This document shows positions 34,515 to 42,824 of a stretch of 64,000 nt of DNA, one piece after another. The position numbers were made by a program, and so were the translations under genes. The notes under the pieces are model-generated. The model was not told the origin of the DNA and made no database searches. It saw only the letters and a program-made list of their open reading frames with translations. Every line of letters begins with the position of its first letter. The stretch's first letter is position 1. The stretch comes from Salinisphaera sp052044135 (GTDB taxonomy: Bacteria > Pseudomonadota > Gammaproteobacteria > Nevskiales > Salinisphaeraceae), in the NCBI RefSeq assembly GCF_052044135.1, contig NZ_JBQDYF010000006.1:167802-231801 (forward strand), in the 5' to 3' direction.

Positions 34515-35069
34515 TCAATCAAAAAGCTTGCTGCCTTCGAACGGCGCACGTCCTGTGCGTAGATCGGATACGTCGCGAAGCATTGCCTGCAACAATCGGA
34601 ATATCATCATCCCGAATCCAAGCGGCACGGCAGCCAGAAACCAAACCCGGCTGACCTGAAGCGCTTCGGCCACTGAGCCGAATTGCCACGATGTCTCTAT
34701 TGGTGCCATTGACCAGTAGATCGCGATCACCGCCAGCAGAAGCGTCATGAGATCACCGAAAATCAGTACCGTCGCCTTGCCGCGTGGCGGCAGCCATTGC
34801 AGCAGGGCATCGATACGAATATGGCTACGCTCGCGTACCGCGGCCGACGCACCCACCCAAGCCAGGTATATGAATAGAAACCGGGATGCTTCGCCGCCCC
34901 ACACGGACGAATCGGCCAGTAGAAAGCGTCGCGCCACTTCACTGGTCACGATCAGTACGATGGCGACATAGAGCACGAGCAGTAACCATCGCTCGCCGTT
35001 GCGATCAAGTGCGCCAACAATGGCTCGAAGCCTGGATTGCCGCCGAGCAAGCGGAGATTCGGCGGTCAT
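34515..35069 (-). CDS. TRAP transporter small permease (DctQ family)
   Basis: 184 residues, four membrane helices, with the DctQ pattern VARRFLLADSSVWGGEASRF and RSHIRIDALLQWLP. The ATG overlaps the stop of the DctP gene by four bases (ATGA). The gap to DctM is about 100 bases. Works with DctM in the membrane. Confidence 0.9.
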   Translation of the reverse strand: MTAESPLARRQSRLRAIVGALDRNGERWLLLVLYVAIVLIVTSEVARRFLLADSSVWGGEASRFLFIYLAWVGASAAVRERSHIRIDALLQWLPPRGKATVLIFGDLMTLLLAVIAIYWSMAPIETSWQFGSVAEALQVSRVWFLAAVPLGFGMMIFRLLQAMLRDVSDLRTGRAPFEGSKLFD

Positions 35070-36232
35070 ACGTCGGCCACGTAATACGTGCCTCGCTTTT
35101 GCGTGGCCGCCAGGAATTCATCGAACTTGTCGAGTGAACCGGCGAGCTTCTTCTTGGTGTCGTCCCATGTCTTGAGCTGATGACCACAGGACGCCTTCCA
35201 CTGCGCCATCTCGTCGTCATTGGGCGTATAGAACTGCACCCCGGCCTTCTGCAGTTCCTGCATGGCATAGGCGCGGGATGCCGGCACCTGAGCCAGGTTC
35301 TGGCGGAACGTGATGTCACTGGCCTCCTCGATTGCGTGCTGTACCTCGCTCGGGAGGCTTCTGAACCACTTCAGGTTGCACGAATAGATCTGTGAATCAG
35401 GCACGGCCTCGTTGAAGGTCACCCAGGACAAGACATCCTTGAATCCGAATACATAGAGAGCGTTGATCGATGGATCGAGGGCGTCGGCAACCCCTTCCTT
35501 GATCGCCGCAGTCGTCTCGCCCCAGGCGATTGGCGTCGGATTGGCGCCCATTAATTTATAGACTTTCTGCAGAATCTCGGACCCCGGCACACGAAACTTG
35601 ATTCCGTGCATCTGGTCCGGCGTCTTTATCGGTCCCTTGCCGCCCTTGCGCAAGGCAATGACGCGCGGGTCGATGACGACGTACATCAGCGCCTTGAAGC
35701 CGTGACTTTCCAGCTTCGGATTGATTGTGTCCTGCCATGTCTTGGACGTGACCAGGTTCACGAAATGCTGGCTGGCACCGCACCAATACGGCAGGTTGAT
35801 CAGATCCGCTTCAGGTGCGAATGGCGCAAAATTGGAGAGAGAATGCTGAGCGCCCTGTATCGTGCCGCTCTGGACCTTGTTAACAAGGGCGGTTCCAGCA
35901 CCGAGTTGGCCGCCGGGAGCAAGCTTCACGTAGACCTTGCCGCGCGTCATGTTCTCGATATTGTCCTTCAGGTTGAGCTGCATGATCGGGTAGCTACGCG
36001 AGGCACCGACGATATAGGCGGTGGCTAGATTCATCGTGTATTTGGCGGATCGCGCCCGCTGCTGCTCCTCACGGGAAACCGCGGCAACAGCCGGTTCCGA
36101 GGTCAGTAACCCGCCCGTGGCGGCAATCACGGCTGTGGTGAATCCGTAGCGGCCGGCGACCGACAGAAACTGGCGTCTATCCGGCGATTTCAGGCTCTTG
36201 TCGAAATCTCTCGAATCTTTGCTGCGTCCCAT
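35066..36232 (-). CDS. TRAP transporter substrate-binding protein (DctP family), Tat signal
   Basis: 388 residues. The long N-terminus carries a twin-arginine signal (DRRQFLSVAGRYGFTTA) with cleavage near AVAAV, so it is exported folded. The mature domain matches DctP proteins (SYPIMQLNLKDNIENMTRGK, LAPGGQLGAG, IKTPDQMHGIKFRVPGSEI). It binds the substrate in the periplasm for the DctQM membrane part. Probably a C3-sulfonate binder, given hpsN. Confidence 0.9.
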   Translation of the reverse strand: MGRSKDSRDFDKSLKSPDRRQFLSVAGRYGFTTAVIAATGGLLTSEPAVAAVSREEQQRARSAKYTMNLATAYIVGASRSYPIMQLNLKDNIENMTRGKVYVKLAPGGQLGAGTALVNKVQSGTIQGAQHSLSNFAPFAPEADLINLPYWCGASQHFVNLVTSKTWQDTINPKLESHGFKALMYVVIDPRVIALRKGGKGPIKTPDQMHGIKFRVPGSEILQKVYKLMGANPTPIAWGETTAAIKEGVADALDPSINALYVFGFKDVLSWVTFNEAVPDSQIYSCNLKWFRSLPSEVQHAIEEASDITFRQNLAQVPASRAYAMQELQKAGVQFYTPNDDEMAQWKASCGHQLKTWDDTKKKLAGSLDKFDEFLAATQKRGTYYVADV

Positions 36233-36267
36233 GAGTCATTCTCCTGCTTTCGCACTGGCGATTATTG

Positions 36268-36516
36268 TTAATTACGATTATTGGGCGTGTTTTCCCGGCG
36301 TTCCGCTACCAGCGCCGCCGCCACCAGAAAGACCGATATCAGCACTAGCAGCGCAAACTGCAGCGCGTTATCCGGCAGTAGTCGAACAAGGAATCCAGGC
36401 AGCATCCCTCCCAGTTTCCCCAGTACAACATCAAGCACATACAGCGCCGCGCTGAACCAGAAAAGACGCAGCAAGATTTTCTCTAAGCTCGTTCTGCCGG
36501 ATCGCACCAATCTCAT
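36268..36516 (-). CDS. Small two-helix membrane protein at the head of the TRAP operon
   Basis: 82 residues with two hydrophobic helices (~14-34, LRLFWFSAALYVLDVVLG, and ~53-71, ALQFALLVLISVFLVAAALV) and basic ends. The ATG lies 12 bases past the LacI-type operator and 35 bases before the DctP start, so it is the first gene of the operon. The length is too short for DctQ. I know no family; it may be a transport accessory protein or a leader. Confidence 0.5.
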   Translation of the reverse strand: MRLVRSGRTSLEKILLRLFWFSAALYVLDVVLGKLGGMLPGFLVRLLPDNALQFALLVLISVFLVAAALVAERRENTPNNRN

Positions 36517-36528
36517 GCTGCTACCAAA

Positions 36529-36542
36529 TGAAAGCGCTTACA
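36529..36542 (-). promoter_or_regulatory. LacI-type operator of the TRAP operon
   Basis: TGAAAGCGCTTACA (TGTAAGCGCTTTCA on the minus strand), the classical LacI/GalR-family palindrome with central CG. It lies just downstream of a candidate promoter and 13 bases from the first ATG. The LacI regulator gene lies divergently 240 bases away. Confidence 0.8.
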
Positions 36543-36543
36543 T

Positions 36544-36573
36544 ACGCTATGCATAACAATATTGCACTGTCAA
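36544..36573 (-). promoter_or_regulatory. Candidate promoter of the TRAP operon
   Basis: On the minus strand TTGACA (complement of 36568-36573), an 18-base spacer and TAGCGT (complement of 36544-36549). The -35 is perfect and the -10 weak. The operator follows directly. Confidence 0.5.
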
Positions 36574-36782
36574 CACTGCTGGCGGCATGGGCGTTTGGAA
36601 TCGCTGATACCCCGTCGCGGGGGGCTTTTAGGGCGTCCTTTTTTTTATATACCGAATTGATTTATTTGATTTTATTTTTAACCCCTGGTTGCTGCTACAA
36701 CTTTTGGATGAGTTTTCGCGCTGGTTGCGGTGCCACCAACGTCTAACTCCGTACAGGGCCGACAAATGACAGCCCTGCGCAA

Positions 36783-37874
36783 ATGAGACAGACTTTAGGA
36801 AAATCACTAACCCGTTTGTATCGAGTGAAAGCTGCGAGACGTACGAGCCGCAATGTGGGCATTATCGACGTCGCGCGTCGCGCTGGCGTATCAACAGCGT
36901 CGGTTTCGCGCACTATCAACTCGCCCGATATGGTGCGCCCCGAGTTGCGCAAGCGCATCGAAGCCGCAATAAGGGATCTCGGCTATATCCCGTCTGGTGC
37001 CGCGCGAGCGCTGGCAAGCAGCCAGACTCGCGCTGTAGGCGCCATCGTTCCCACGCTGGACAACGCGATATTCGCCAGCGGTATCAGCTCGCTTCAACGC
37101 CGCTTGACGCAATTGGGGTACACGCTACTGGTGGCGGCGTCCGAGTATGACTTGGAGCAGGAAGTTCGAGAGGCGCACGCCTTCCTCTGTCACGGCGTTG
37201 AAGGGCTAATGCTGGTTGGAGAAGCGCACGCGCCCCAGCTGTATAGCCTGCTTGAGCGGTACCAGTTACCGTTCGTGAACTGCTGGACGTACCGAGCCTC
37301 GTCCGAATACCCATGCATCGGATTCGATAACGAAGGGGCAGCGCGCCGACTCACCGAATATCTTATCGACCTAGGCCACCGCGACATTGCAATGATCGCA
37401 GGCGTGAGCCAATCGAACGATCGTGCACAGGCGCGTATCCAGGGCGTACGGGCTGCACTCGCCGTGATCGGTAGGCAGTTGGAGGAGCAGCGATTAGTAG
37501 AGCAGCCCTATGGGATCGCAGATGGCCGAAACGGTATGCGTGAATTGCTGAATCGTTGCGCGCAACCCCCGACCGCGGTGATATGCGGCAACGATGTGCT
37601 GGCGATCGGCGCTATATTCGAATGCCAATCGCGCGGCCTGGGGGTCCCCGCAGCCATCTCGATCACTGGATTCGACGACTTGAGCATAAGCGCACATCTG
37701 CAACCGGGGCTGACAACCGTTAAGGTGCCGTCTTCAGAAATGGGCGCCAAGGCTGCAGATTTTCTCGTAAAACGCATCAACGGCGAGACGACGCTGCTCC
37801 ATACGGAAATTGAAACGACTCTGGTCGTGCGTGGAACGACGAAATCCGCAGCGAATAGAGTGGTCACGACTTAG
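36783..37874 (+). CDS. LacI-family repressor of the DHPS genes
   Basis: 363 residues. HTH near residues 26-50 (GIIDVARRAGVSTASVSRTI) with the hinge YIPSGAARALASSQTRAVGA that inserts in the minor groove at a central CpG, then a periplasmic-binding-like sensor domain. Two LacI-type palindromes, at 36529 and 33051, frame the divergent TRAP and hpsN operons and are its likely targets. The inducer is probably DHPS or a product of it (inference). The start is not certain: 36783 gives a basic N-terminal extension of ~20 residues. Confidence 0.85.
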   Translation: MRQTLGKSLTRLYRVKAARRTSRNVGIIDVARRAGVSTASVSRTINSPDMVRPELRKRIEAAIRDLGYIPSGAARALASSQTRAVGAIVPTLDNAIFASGISSLQRRLTQLGYTLLVAASEYDLEQEVREAHAFLCHGVEGLMLVGEAHAPQLYSLLERYQLPFVNCWTYRASSEYPCIGFDNEGAARRLTEYLIDLGHRDIAMIAGVSQSNDRAQARIQGVRAALAVIGRQLEEQRLVEQPYGIADGRNGMRELLNRCAQPPTAVICGNDVLAIGAIFECQSRGLGVPAAISITGFDDLSISAHLQPGLTTVKVPSSEMGAKAADFLVKRINGETTLLHTEIETTLVVRGTTKSAANRVVTT

Positions 37875-37905
37875 CTCGATTAATCCGAGCTTTGGCAGGG
37901 GCCAG

Positions 37906-38250
37906 TCAACGACAGTCTCGACAGTCATCGACAGGCGTTTCAATGGTTGAGGCGCCGAGCCAGATCAGTTTGTTCTTCAACCCCGGCCGCGCACGTGGCG
38001 ACGATTGCTGGTAGCAGGACAGTCGCTTGTAGAACAAAGCCTCGTAGGGCGTATAAGGCTGGTTTCGTTGCTCTGGACCCGCGACGAGCGGGTTATCACC
38101 ACGCTGCCCAAGGTGATACGGCGTGGTCGCTTGCGCCAACGGATTGCTCCCGATATCGCACAGACCCGCGCGCCCGGCGAACTGCGCGGTCAGCGAATGC
38201 AGCGAGTAGTGAGCTGATGCAATGGCAGCCGATGATATCCGCGCCGCGGT
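37906..38250 (-). mobile_element. IS4-family (DUF4372-type) transposase remnant
   Basis: The minus-strand frame reads LHSLTAQFAGRAGLCDIGSN, then PYHLGQRG, YTPYEALFYKRLSCY and PGLKNKLIWLGASTIETPV. This fits in order the N-terminal half of IS4-group transposases (family: AQLxxRxSLRDI..., YHxG..., LY.LDxTTI). The first catalytic Asp region is altered (LDxT to LGAS), the rest of the ~380-residue protein is absent and no terminal repeats are seen. It fills most of the 540-base gap between the two sulfonate modules. Confidence 0.6.
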
Positions 38251-38416
38251 TGACCTGACGAATATGCGCCGACAGCGCCCCGAACAGCGAGCCGCCGAAC
38301 AGCCAGGACAAGGGGCTCGATTTAGTCGGGTCTATGACGATATGTTCGCGATATCGAGCGTGTGACTTACGCTCGGCCTGCTGGTGCAGGCAGGCGCGAG
38401 GGGCATGCCGCGGTCG

Positions 38417-39148
38417 TCAGTCGAGTTCGTTGAAATAGTAATGATGCCCGGTGTGGCAGAGACTGCGGCGCCATTCAACGGGCTCGTTGCGAATGTTTAG
38501 AGCGCGCCGTTCCACCGACAGCAGCGGTGAAGCCGGGGCCACGCCGAGCAGTTCTGCTTCAGTCGCAGACGCGGCGGCCGCGCGGACCATCTCGCTCGCA
38601 TGGACGACCATCACGCCGTATTCCGTCTCATAGAACTCATACAGCGTGTTCGGCAGGTCTTCGAGCCGCCAGCTCGATAAACCCGGGAAAAGACTGCTCG
38701 GAATGGTGATGCTCTCGTAAATCACGGGTGTGCCGTTAAGCTCCCGGACGCGCTCGATCCGAACCACCATGGCGTGCGCGGAGAGTTCCAGTGCGCGAGC
38801 CTCGGTCGCGCTCGCCTTGCTTTCCAGGCAGCGGGTGACCCGGCTGATCGGCAGTTCCCGCTCGCCGTTGTCGTTGACCAGGTGGAAGAACTGGAACAGC
38901 GAGCGTTGCTGGCTATGGCGCGCTGCGAACGTGCCTCGCCCCTGGCGTCGTTCCACAAGGTGTTCCTTCTCCATCGCGGTGAGCGCCTTGCGTACCGTGC
39001 CCTGGCTCACGTCGTATTCCTGTGCCAGAGCGATCTCACTGGGAAGCGCCGTGCCGGGCGGCCATTCATTATTACCTAAGCGCCTGACGAGCAAGCTTTT
39101 TATCTGCTCGTAGAGCGGTCTGTAATTTAATGTGCGTGCTTCGCTCAT
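38417..39148 (-). CDS. GntR-family (HutC/UTRA) regulator of the sulfolactate genes
   Basis: 243 residues: N-terminal GntR winged helix (LYEQIKSLL, then ALPSEIALAQEYDVSQGTVR) and a UTRA sensor domain (VRELNGTPVIYESITIPSSL). Divergent from suyA with a 14-bp palindrome between them, so it very likely represses suyAB and itself; regulators in this position are called SuyR in other sulfolactate degraders. Inducer probably sulfolactate (inference). Confidence 0.88.
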   Translation of the reverse strand: MSEARTLNYRPLYEQIKSLLVRRLGNNEWPPGTALPSEIALAQEYDVSQGTVRKALTAMEKEHLVERRQGRGTFAARHSQQRSLFQFFHLVNDNGERELPISRVTRCLESKASATEARALELSAHAMVVRIERVRELNGTPVIYESITIPSSLFPGLSSWRLEDLPNTLYEFYETEYGVMVVHASEMVRAAAASATEAELLGVAPASPLLSVERRALNIRNEPVEWRRSLCHTGHHYYFNELD

Positions 39149-39196
39149 AGGGCCCTGTGCCTCGTGTAGCGGCTCATCATAACCGATAGTCTAATA

Positions 39197-39216
39197 TTGA
39201 CAGTCTTATATAAGAC
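39197..39216. promoter_or_regulatory. Palindromic operator with overlapping -35 box, suyA promoter region
   Basis: GTCTTATATAAGAC at 39203-39216 is a perfect 14-bp palindrome in the GntR/suyA divergent gap. A perfect TTGACA (39197-39202) touches it. Its length and AT centre fit HutC-type GntR sites. Confidence 0.65.
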
Positions 39217-39269
39217 ATAATACAAAAGACGTGCCGTTACGGCTCAACGCGATATCTGGAGGAAATTCA

Positions 39270-39554
39270 ATGGAGACCCACTTCCTGGTCCACAACAAGG
39301 CTGACAAGGTCGGCGTTGTGGTTGTCGAAGGCGTCAGCGCAGGTGAAACGCTTACCGGCTGGCTGATGGAGGGCGACGAGACGCTCGAGATCAAGGCCAA
39401 TCACGACATCCCGATCGGTCACAAGATCGCGCTCGACGATATCGGTAACCAAGACACGATCATCGAATATGAGCACGACATCGGCCGCGCCGTGGCCGAC
39501 ATCGCCAAGGGCGATCACGTGCACGTCCACAACATCAAGACCAAGCGGTGGTAG
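39270..39554 (+). CDS. suyA: (2R)-sulfolactate sulfo-lyase small subunit
   Basis: 94 residues, SAF/UxaA N-terminal domain (METHFLVHNKADKVGVVVVE, then KANHDIPIGHKIAL). In the hexonate dehydratases the same domain is fused to the large subunit; separation into a ~10-kDa protein is typical of SuyAB. ATG 39270 follows a perfect GGAGGAAA. With SuyB it eliminates sulfite from (R)-sulfolactate, giving pyruvate. Confidence 0.88.
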   Translation: METHFLVHNKADKVGVVVVEGVSAGETLTGWLMEGDETLEIKANHDIPIGHKIALDDIGNQDTIIEYEHDIGRAVADIAKGDHVHVHNIKTKRW

Positions 39555-39556
39555 CC

Positions 39557-40723
39557 ATGACGAAGCGCACTTTTCTGGGATATCGGCGTGAAAACGGGCG
39601 CGTGGGCGTGCGTAACCACGTCATCATCCTGCCGCTCGATGATATTTCGAACGCAGCCTGTGAAGCGGTGGCCAACAACATAAAGGGCACGATGGCCATC
39701 CCGCATCCGTACGGGCGGCTGCAGTTTGGCGCGGACCTGGATCTGCATTTCCGCACCCTGATCGGCACGGGAGCGAACCCGAATGTCGCCGCAGTGGTGG
39801 TTATCGGTATCGAACCTGGCTGGACCCAGCGCGTGGTCGAGGGTATCGCCAAGACCGGTAAGCCGGTCGAAGGTTTCGCCATTGAACAGCATGGCGATAT
39901 CGACACCATCGCGCGTGCCTCCTGGACCGCCAAGAAGTTCGTGCAGGACGCTTCAATGAAACAGCGCGAGGAATGCGGTATCGACGAACTCTGGATTTCC
40001 ACCAAGTGTGGCGAGTCCGACACCACCTCGGGGCTGGCCTCCTGTCCTACGGTCGGGAATCTGATGGACAAGCTGGTGGCCGAAGGCGCGACGATGTGTT
40101 TCGGAGAGACCTCGGAAATCACCGGTGCCGAGATGGTCTGTGCCGAACGCGCTGCCGACGAGGCGACCAAGCAGAAGTTTCTGGATACCTGGGGCAGCTA
40201 CAACGATTTCATCAACCGTCACAAGACCAACGACCTGTCCGAGTCGCAGCCGACCAAGGGCAATATCGAAGGCGGTCTGTCGACCATCGAGGAAAAAGCC
40301 TTCGGCAACCTGGCCAAGATCGGGCACAAGACGTCGTACATCGACGTACTCGAACCGGCGGAAGAGCCGACGAAGGGGCCCGGGCTGTATTTCATGGATA
40401 CGTCGTCGGCCGCGGCCGAGTGCGTGACGCTCATGGCCGCGGCCGGGTACGTGGTGCATCTGTTCCCGACCGGGCAGGGCAACATTATCGGCAACCCGAT
40501 CGAGCCGGTGATCAAGCTGTCGGCCAACCCGCGCACCGTGCGCACCATGGCCGAGCATGTCGATCTCGACGTGTCGGGCATCCTGCGGCGCGAAATGGAT
40601 TTCGACCAGGCCGGCGACGCCCTGATCGAGTCCGTGCTCGAGACGAGCAGTGGTCGTCTGACCGCCGCTGAAGCGCTCGGCCATCGCGAGTTCGTGCTGA
40701 CCAAGCTGTATCGGAGTGCTTGA
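39557..40723 (+). CDS. suyB: (2R)-sulfolactate sulfo-lyase large subunit
   Basis: 388 residues, UxaA/GarD C-terminal domain family. FLGYRRENGRVGVRNHVIIL near the start, CGSSDTTSG-like KCGESDTTSGLASCPTVGN in the middle and TGQGNIIGNPIEPVIKLSAN near the end carry the Fe-site cysteines and substrate loop of the family. Starts 3 bases after the suyA stop. Altronate dehydratase is the closest alternative, but the size split and the neighbouring SlcC and ComC-like genes favour SuyB. Confidence 0.9.
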   Translation: MTKRTFLGYRRENGRVGVRNHVIILPLDDISNAACEAVANNIKGTMAIPHPYGRLQFGADLDLHFRTLIGTGANPNVAAVVVIGIEPGWTQRVVEGIAKTGKPVEGFAIEQHGDIDTIARASWTAKKFVQDASMKQREECGIDELWISTKCGESDTTSGLASCPTVGNLMDKLVAEGATMCFGETSEITGAEMVCAERAADEATKQKFLDTWGSYNDFINRHKTNDLSESQPTKGNIEGGLSTIEEKAFGNLAKIGHKTSYIDVLEPAEEPTKGPGLYFMDTSSAAAECVTLMAAAGYVVHLFPTGQGNIIGNPIEPVIKLSANPRTVRTMAEHVDLDVSGILRREMDFDQAGDALIESVLETSSGRLTAAEALGHREFVLTKLYRSA

Positions 40724-40788
40724 TGAAAATCGGCGTGCGGCCGAGTGGTAGCCGCGCGCCGTTCGCCGTTGACTTCAGGGAGAGTTGA

Positions 40789-41724
40789 GTGAGCGATATC
40801 GTAATCACCGAATTCATGGACGAGGCGCCGATCGCGGCCTTGCGCGAACGCTACGACGTACGTTTCGAGCCTTCGTTGGTGGATGAGCGGGCGACGCTGC
40901 TCGGAGCGGTCGGCCACGCGCAGGCGATCATCGTGCGCAATCGCACCCGGGTGGATCGCGAGTTGCTCGAGGCGGCGCCAAAGCTGCGTGCCGTCGGGCG
41001 GCTCGGCGTCGGGCTCGACAACATCGATCTGGAGGCGTGCCGGGCGCGCGATGTGCGCGTGCTGCCAGCCACGGGCGCCAACGATGTGGCTGTGGCCGAG
41101 TATGTGATCGCGGCGGCGCTGATACTGCGGCGGGGCGCGTACGAACATCGTGCTTCGATGCAGGCTGGCGAATGGCCGCGTTCGGCGTTGATCGGACTGG
41201 AGGTGGCAGGGGCGACGATGGGGCTGGTCGGATTCGGTGGTATCGCCCGCCAGGTCGCGGCTCGGGCCAAGGCGCTGGGTATGCGCGTGATGGCACACGA
41301 CCCCAACCTGTCGATGCACGACGCCTGTTGGGCCGAGTACGACGTCGAGCCGATCGACTTCAAGTCGCTTCTGGCCGAGTCGGACGTGCTCAGTCTGCAT
41401 GTGCCGCTCGTGCCCGGCACGCGGCATCTGATCGATGCGGCGGCGCTGGCGCGCATGCGATCGGGCGCGGTGATCGTCAACAGCGCGCGTGGCGGTGTAA
41501 TCGACGATGCGGCGCTTGCCAGCGCCTTGGCCGATGGCGTCATTGCGGCGGCCGCGCTCGACGTGTTCGAGGACGAGCCGTTACCGGCGGATTCGGTCTA
41601 TGCCGGGCTCGATAACGTGCTGCTCACGCCGCACATCGCCGGGGTGACGGTGCAGTCGAACGTGCGCGTCAGCCAGGTCACCGTCGACAATGTACTCGCC
41701 GCGCTCGACGAGGCCGCGGCATGA
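40789..41724 (+). CDS. slcC: (S)-sulfolactate dehydrogenase-like 2-hydroxyacid dehydrogenase
   Basis: 311 residues from GTG 40789 (GGGAGAG upstream). NAD site MGLVGFGGIARQVAARA, catalytic Arg in NSARGGVID, Glu in DVFEDEPL and His in TPHIAGVT. A phosphoglycerate-dehydrogenase-like enzyme at this place in the suy operon is SlcC in Chromohalobacter, where it oxidises (S)-sulfolactate to sulfopyruvate so that ComC can reduce it to the (R) form used by SuyAB. Identity by family and context. Confidence 0.75.
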   Translation: MSDIVITEFMDEAPIAALRERYDVRFEPSLVDERATLLGAVGHAQAIIVRNRTRVDRELLEAAPKLRAVGRLGVGLDNIDLEACRARDVRVLPATGANDVAVAEYVIAAALILRRGAYEHRASMQAGEWPRSALIGLEVAGATMGLVGFGGIARQVAARAKALGMRVMAHDPNLSMHDACWAEYDVEPIDFKSLLAESDVLSLHVPLVPGTRHLIDAAALARMRSGAVIVNSARGGVIDDAALASALADGVIAAAALDVFEDEPLPADSVYAGLDNVLLTPHIAGVTVQSNVRVSQVTVDNVLAALDEAAA

Positions 41725-42728
41725 GTCGCGTCAGCGCCGAGCGAGCCCGGGAACTGGCGAGCAAGGTATTGTGTAACAACGCCGTCAGCGCCCCGAACGC
41801 CGACGCGGTGGCGACGGCGCTGGTGGCCGCGGAGCTCGATGGTCTGGCCTCGCATGGCCTGTCCCGCCTGATCGCGTATGCCGATCAGGCGATGGCCGGA
41901 AAGGTGGATGGCTATGCCAAGCCGCGAATCCGGGTCAATGCGCCGGCGGCGTTGGCCGTGGACGCCGGCCATGGCTTCGCGTTCCCGGCGATTCAGTTCG
42001 GCATCGAACATGGTGTGGCGCGGGCGCGAGAGGCCGGCAGTTGCACGGTCGCGATCAGTCATTCGCACCATGCGGGCGTGCTCGGTCATCACGTGGAAGC
42101 GGCGGCCGCGCAGGGGCTGATTGCAATCGGGTTTTCCAATTCGCCGGCGGCGATGGCGCCGTGGGGCGGATCGAAGGGCGTGTTCGGCACCAATCCGATC
42201 GCCTGCGCCGTGCCGCGCAGCGGCGCGCCCCCCATGGTGATCGACCTGTCATTGAGCGGCGTGGCACGGGGCAAGGTCATGCTCGCGAACCAGCGCGGCG
42301 AGGCGATTCCCGAGGGGTGGGCGCTCGACGAAGCCGGCCGCCCGACCACCGAGGCCGCGGCCGCGCTCGCCGGCACGATGATCCCCGCCGGGGGCGCCAA
42401 GGGCGCGGCTCTGGCGCTGATGGTCGAGATTCTGTCGGCCACGCTCACGGGTTCGAGCTATGCCTTCGAGGCCAGCTCTTTTTTCAACATGGAAGGCCCG
42501 CCGCCGAATATCGGGCAATGCTTCTGGCTGATCGATCCGGACCGGCTGGCCGGCCCGCAGTTTGCAGCGCGGCTCGAAGTTCTGTTTGCCGCGATCACCG
42601 ACCAGCCCGGTGCGCGTATTCCCGGGGTGCGCCGGCACGAGTTGCGGGTCGCGAATCAGAAAAAAGGTGTTGAAATCGACGATGCGTTGATGGCGAATAT
42701 CGGACAGCGGGTCGGCGTATATAAATAG
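41721..42728 (+). CDS. comC: (R)-sulfolactate dehydrogenase-like protein (Ldh2/ComC family)
   Basis: 335 residues, malate/L-lactate dehydrogenase 2 fold. Signatures: LASHGLSRL, catalytic His segment SHSHHAGVLGHHVE, GGSKGVFGTNPIACAVPR and the glycine-rich GAKGAALALMVEIL. Overlaps the slcC stop (ATGA). ComC enzymes reduce sulfopyruvate to (R)-sulfolactate; paired with SlcC the two act as a racemase. Other Ldh2-family substrates (ureidoglycolate, malate) are unlikely here. Confidence 0.78.
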   Translation: MSRVSAERARELASKVLCNNAVSAPNADAVATALVAAELDGLASHGLSRLIAYADQAMAGKVDGYAKPRIRVNAPAALAVDAGHGFAFPAIQFGIEHGVARAREAGSCTVAISHSHHAGVLGHHVEAAAAQGLIAIGFSNSPAAMAPWGGSKGVFGTNPIACAVPRSGAPPMVIDLSLSGVARGKVMLANQRGEAIPEGWALDEAGRPTTEAAAALAGTMIPAGGAKGAALALMVEILSATLTGSSYAFEASSFFNMEGPPPNIGQCFWLIDPDRLAGPQFAARLEVLFAAITDQPGARIPGVRRHELRVANQKKGVEIDDALMANIGQRVGVYK

Positions 42729-42824
42729 CTGAGAACCCACGCCGTTGCCCACGAGCTTCAAACAGAAAGCGGCCGCGGCGGGATATGAATCACAACAACG
42801 TGAACATGCGAAACGGAGGAGAAC

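Noticed and set aside
39270..40723. Altronate or galactarate dehydratase
   Set aside because: Those are single long proteins or lie in hexuronate loci; here the two-part size and the SlcC/ComC/transporter context indicate SuyAB.
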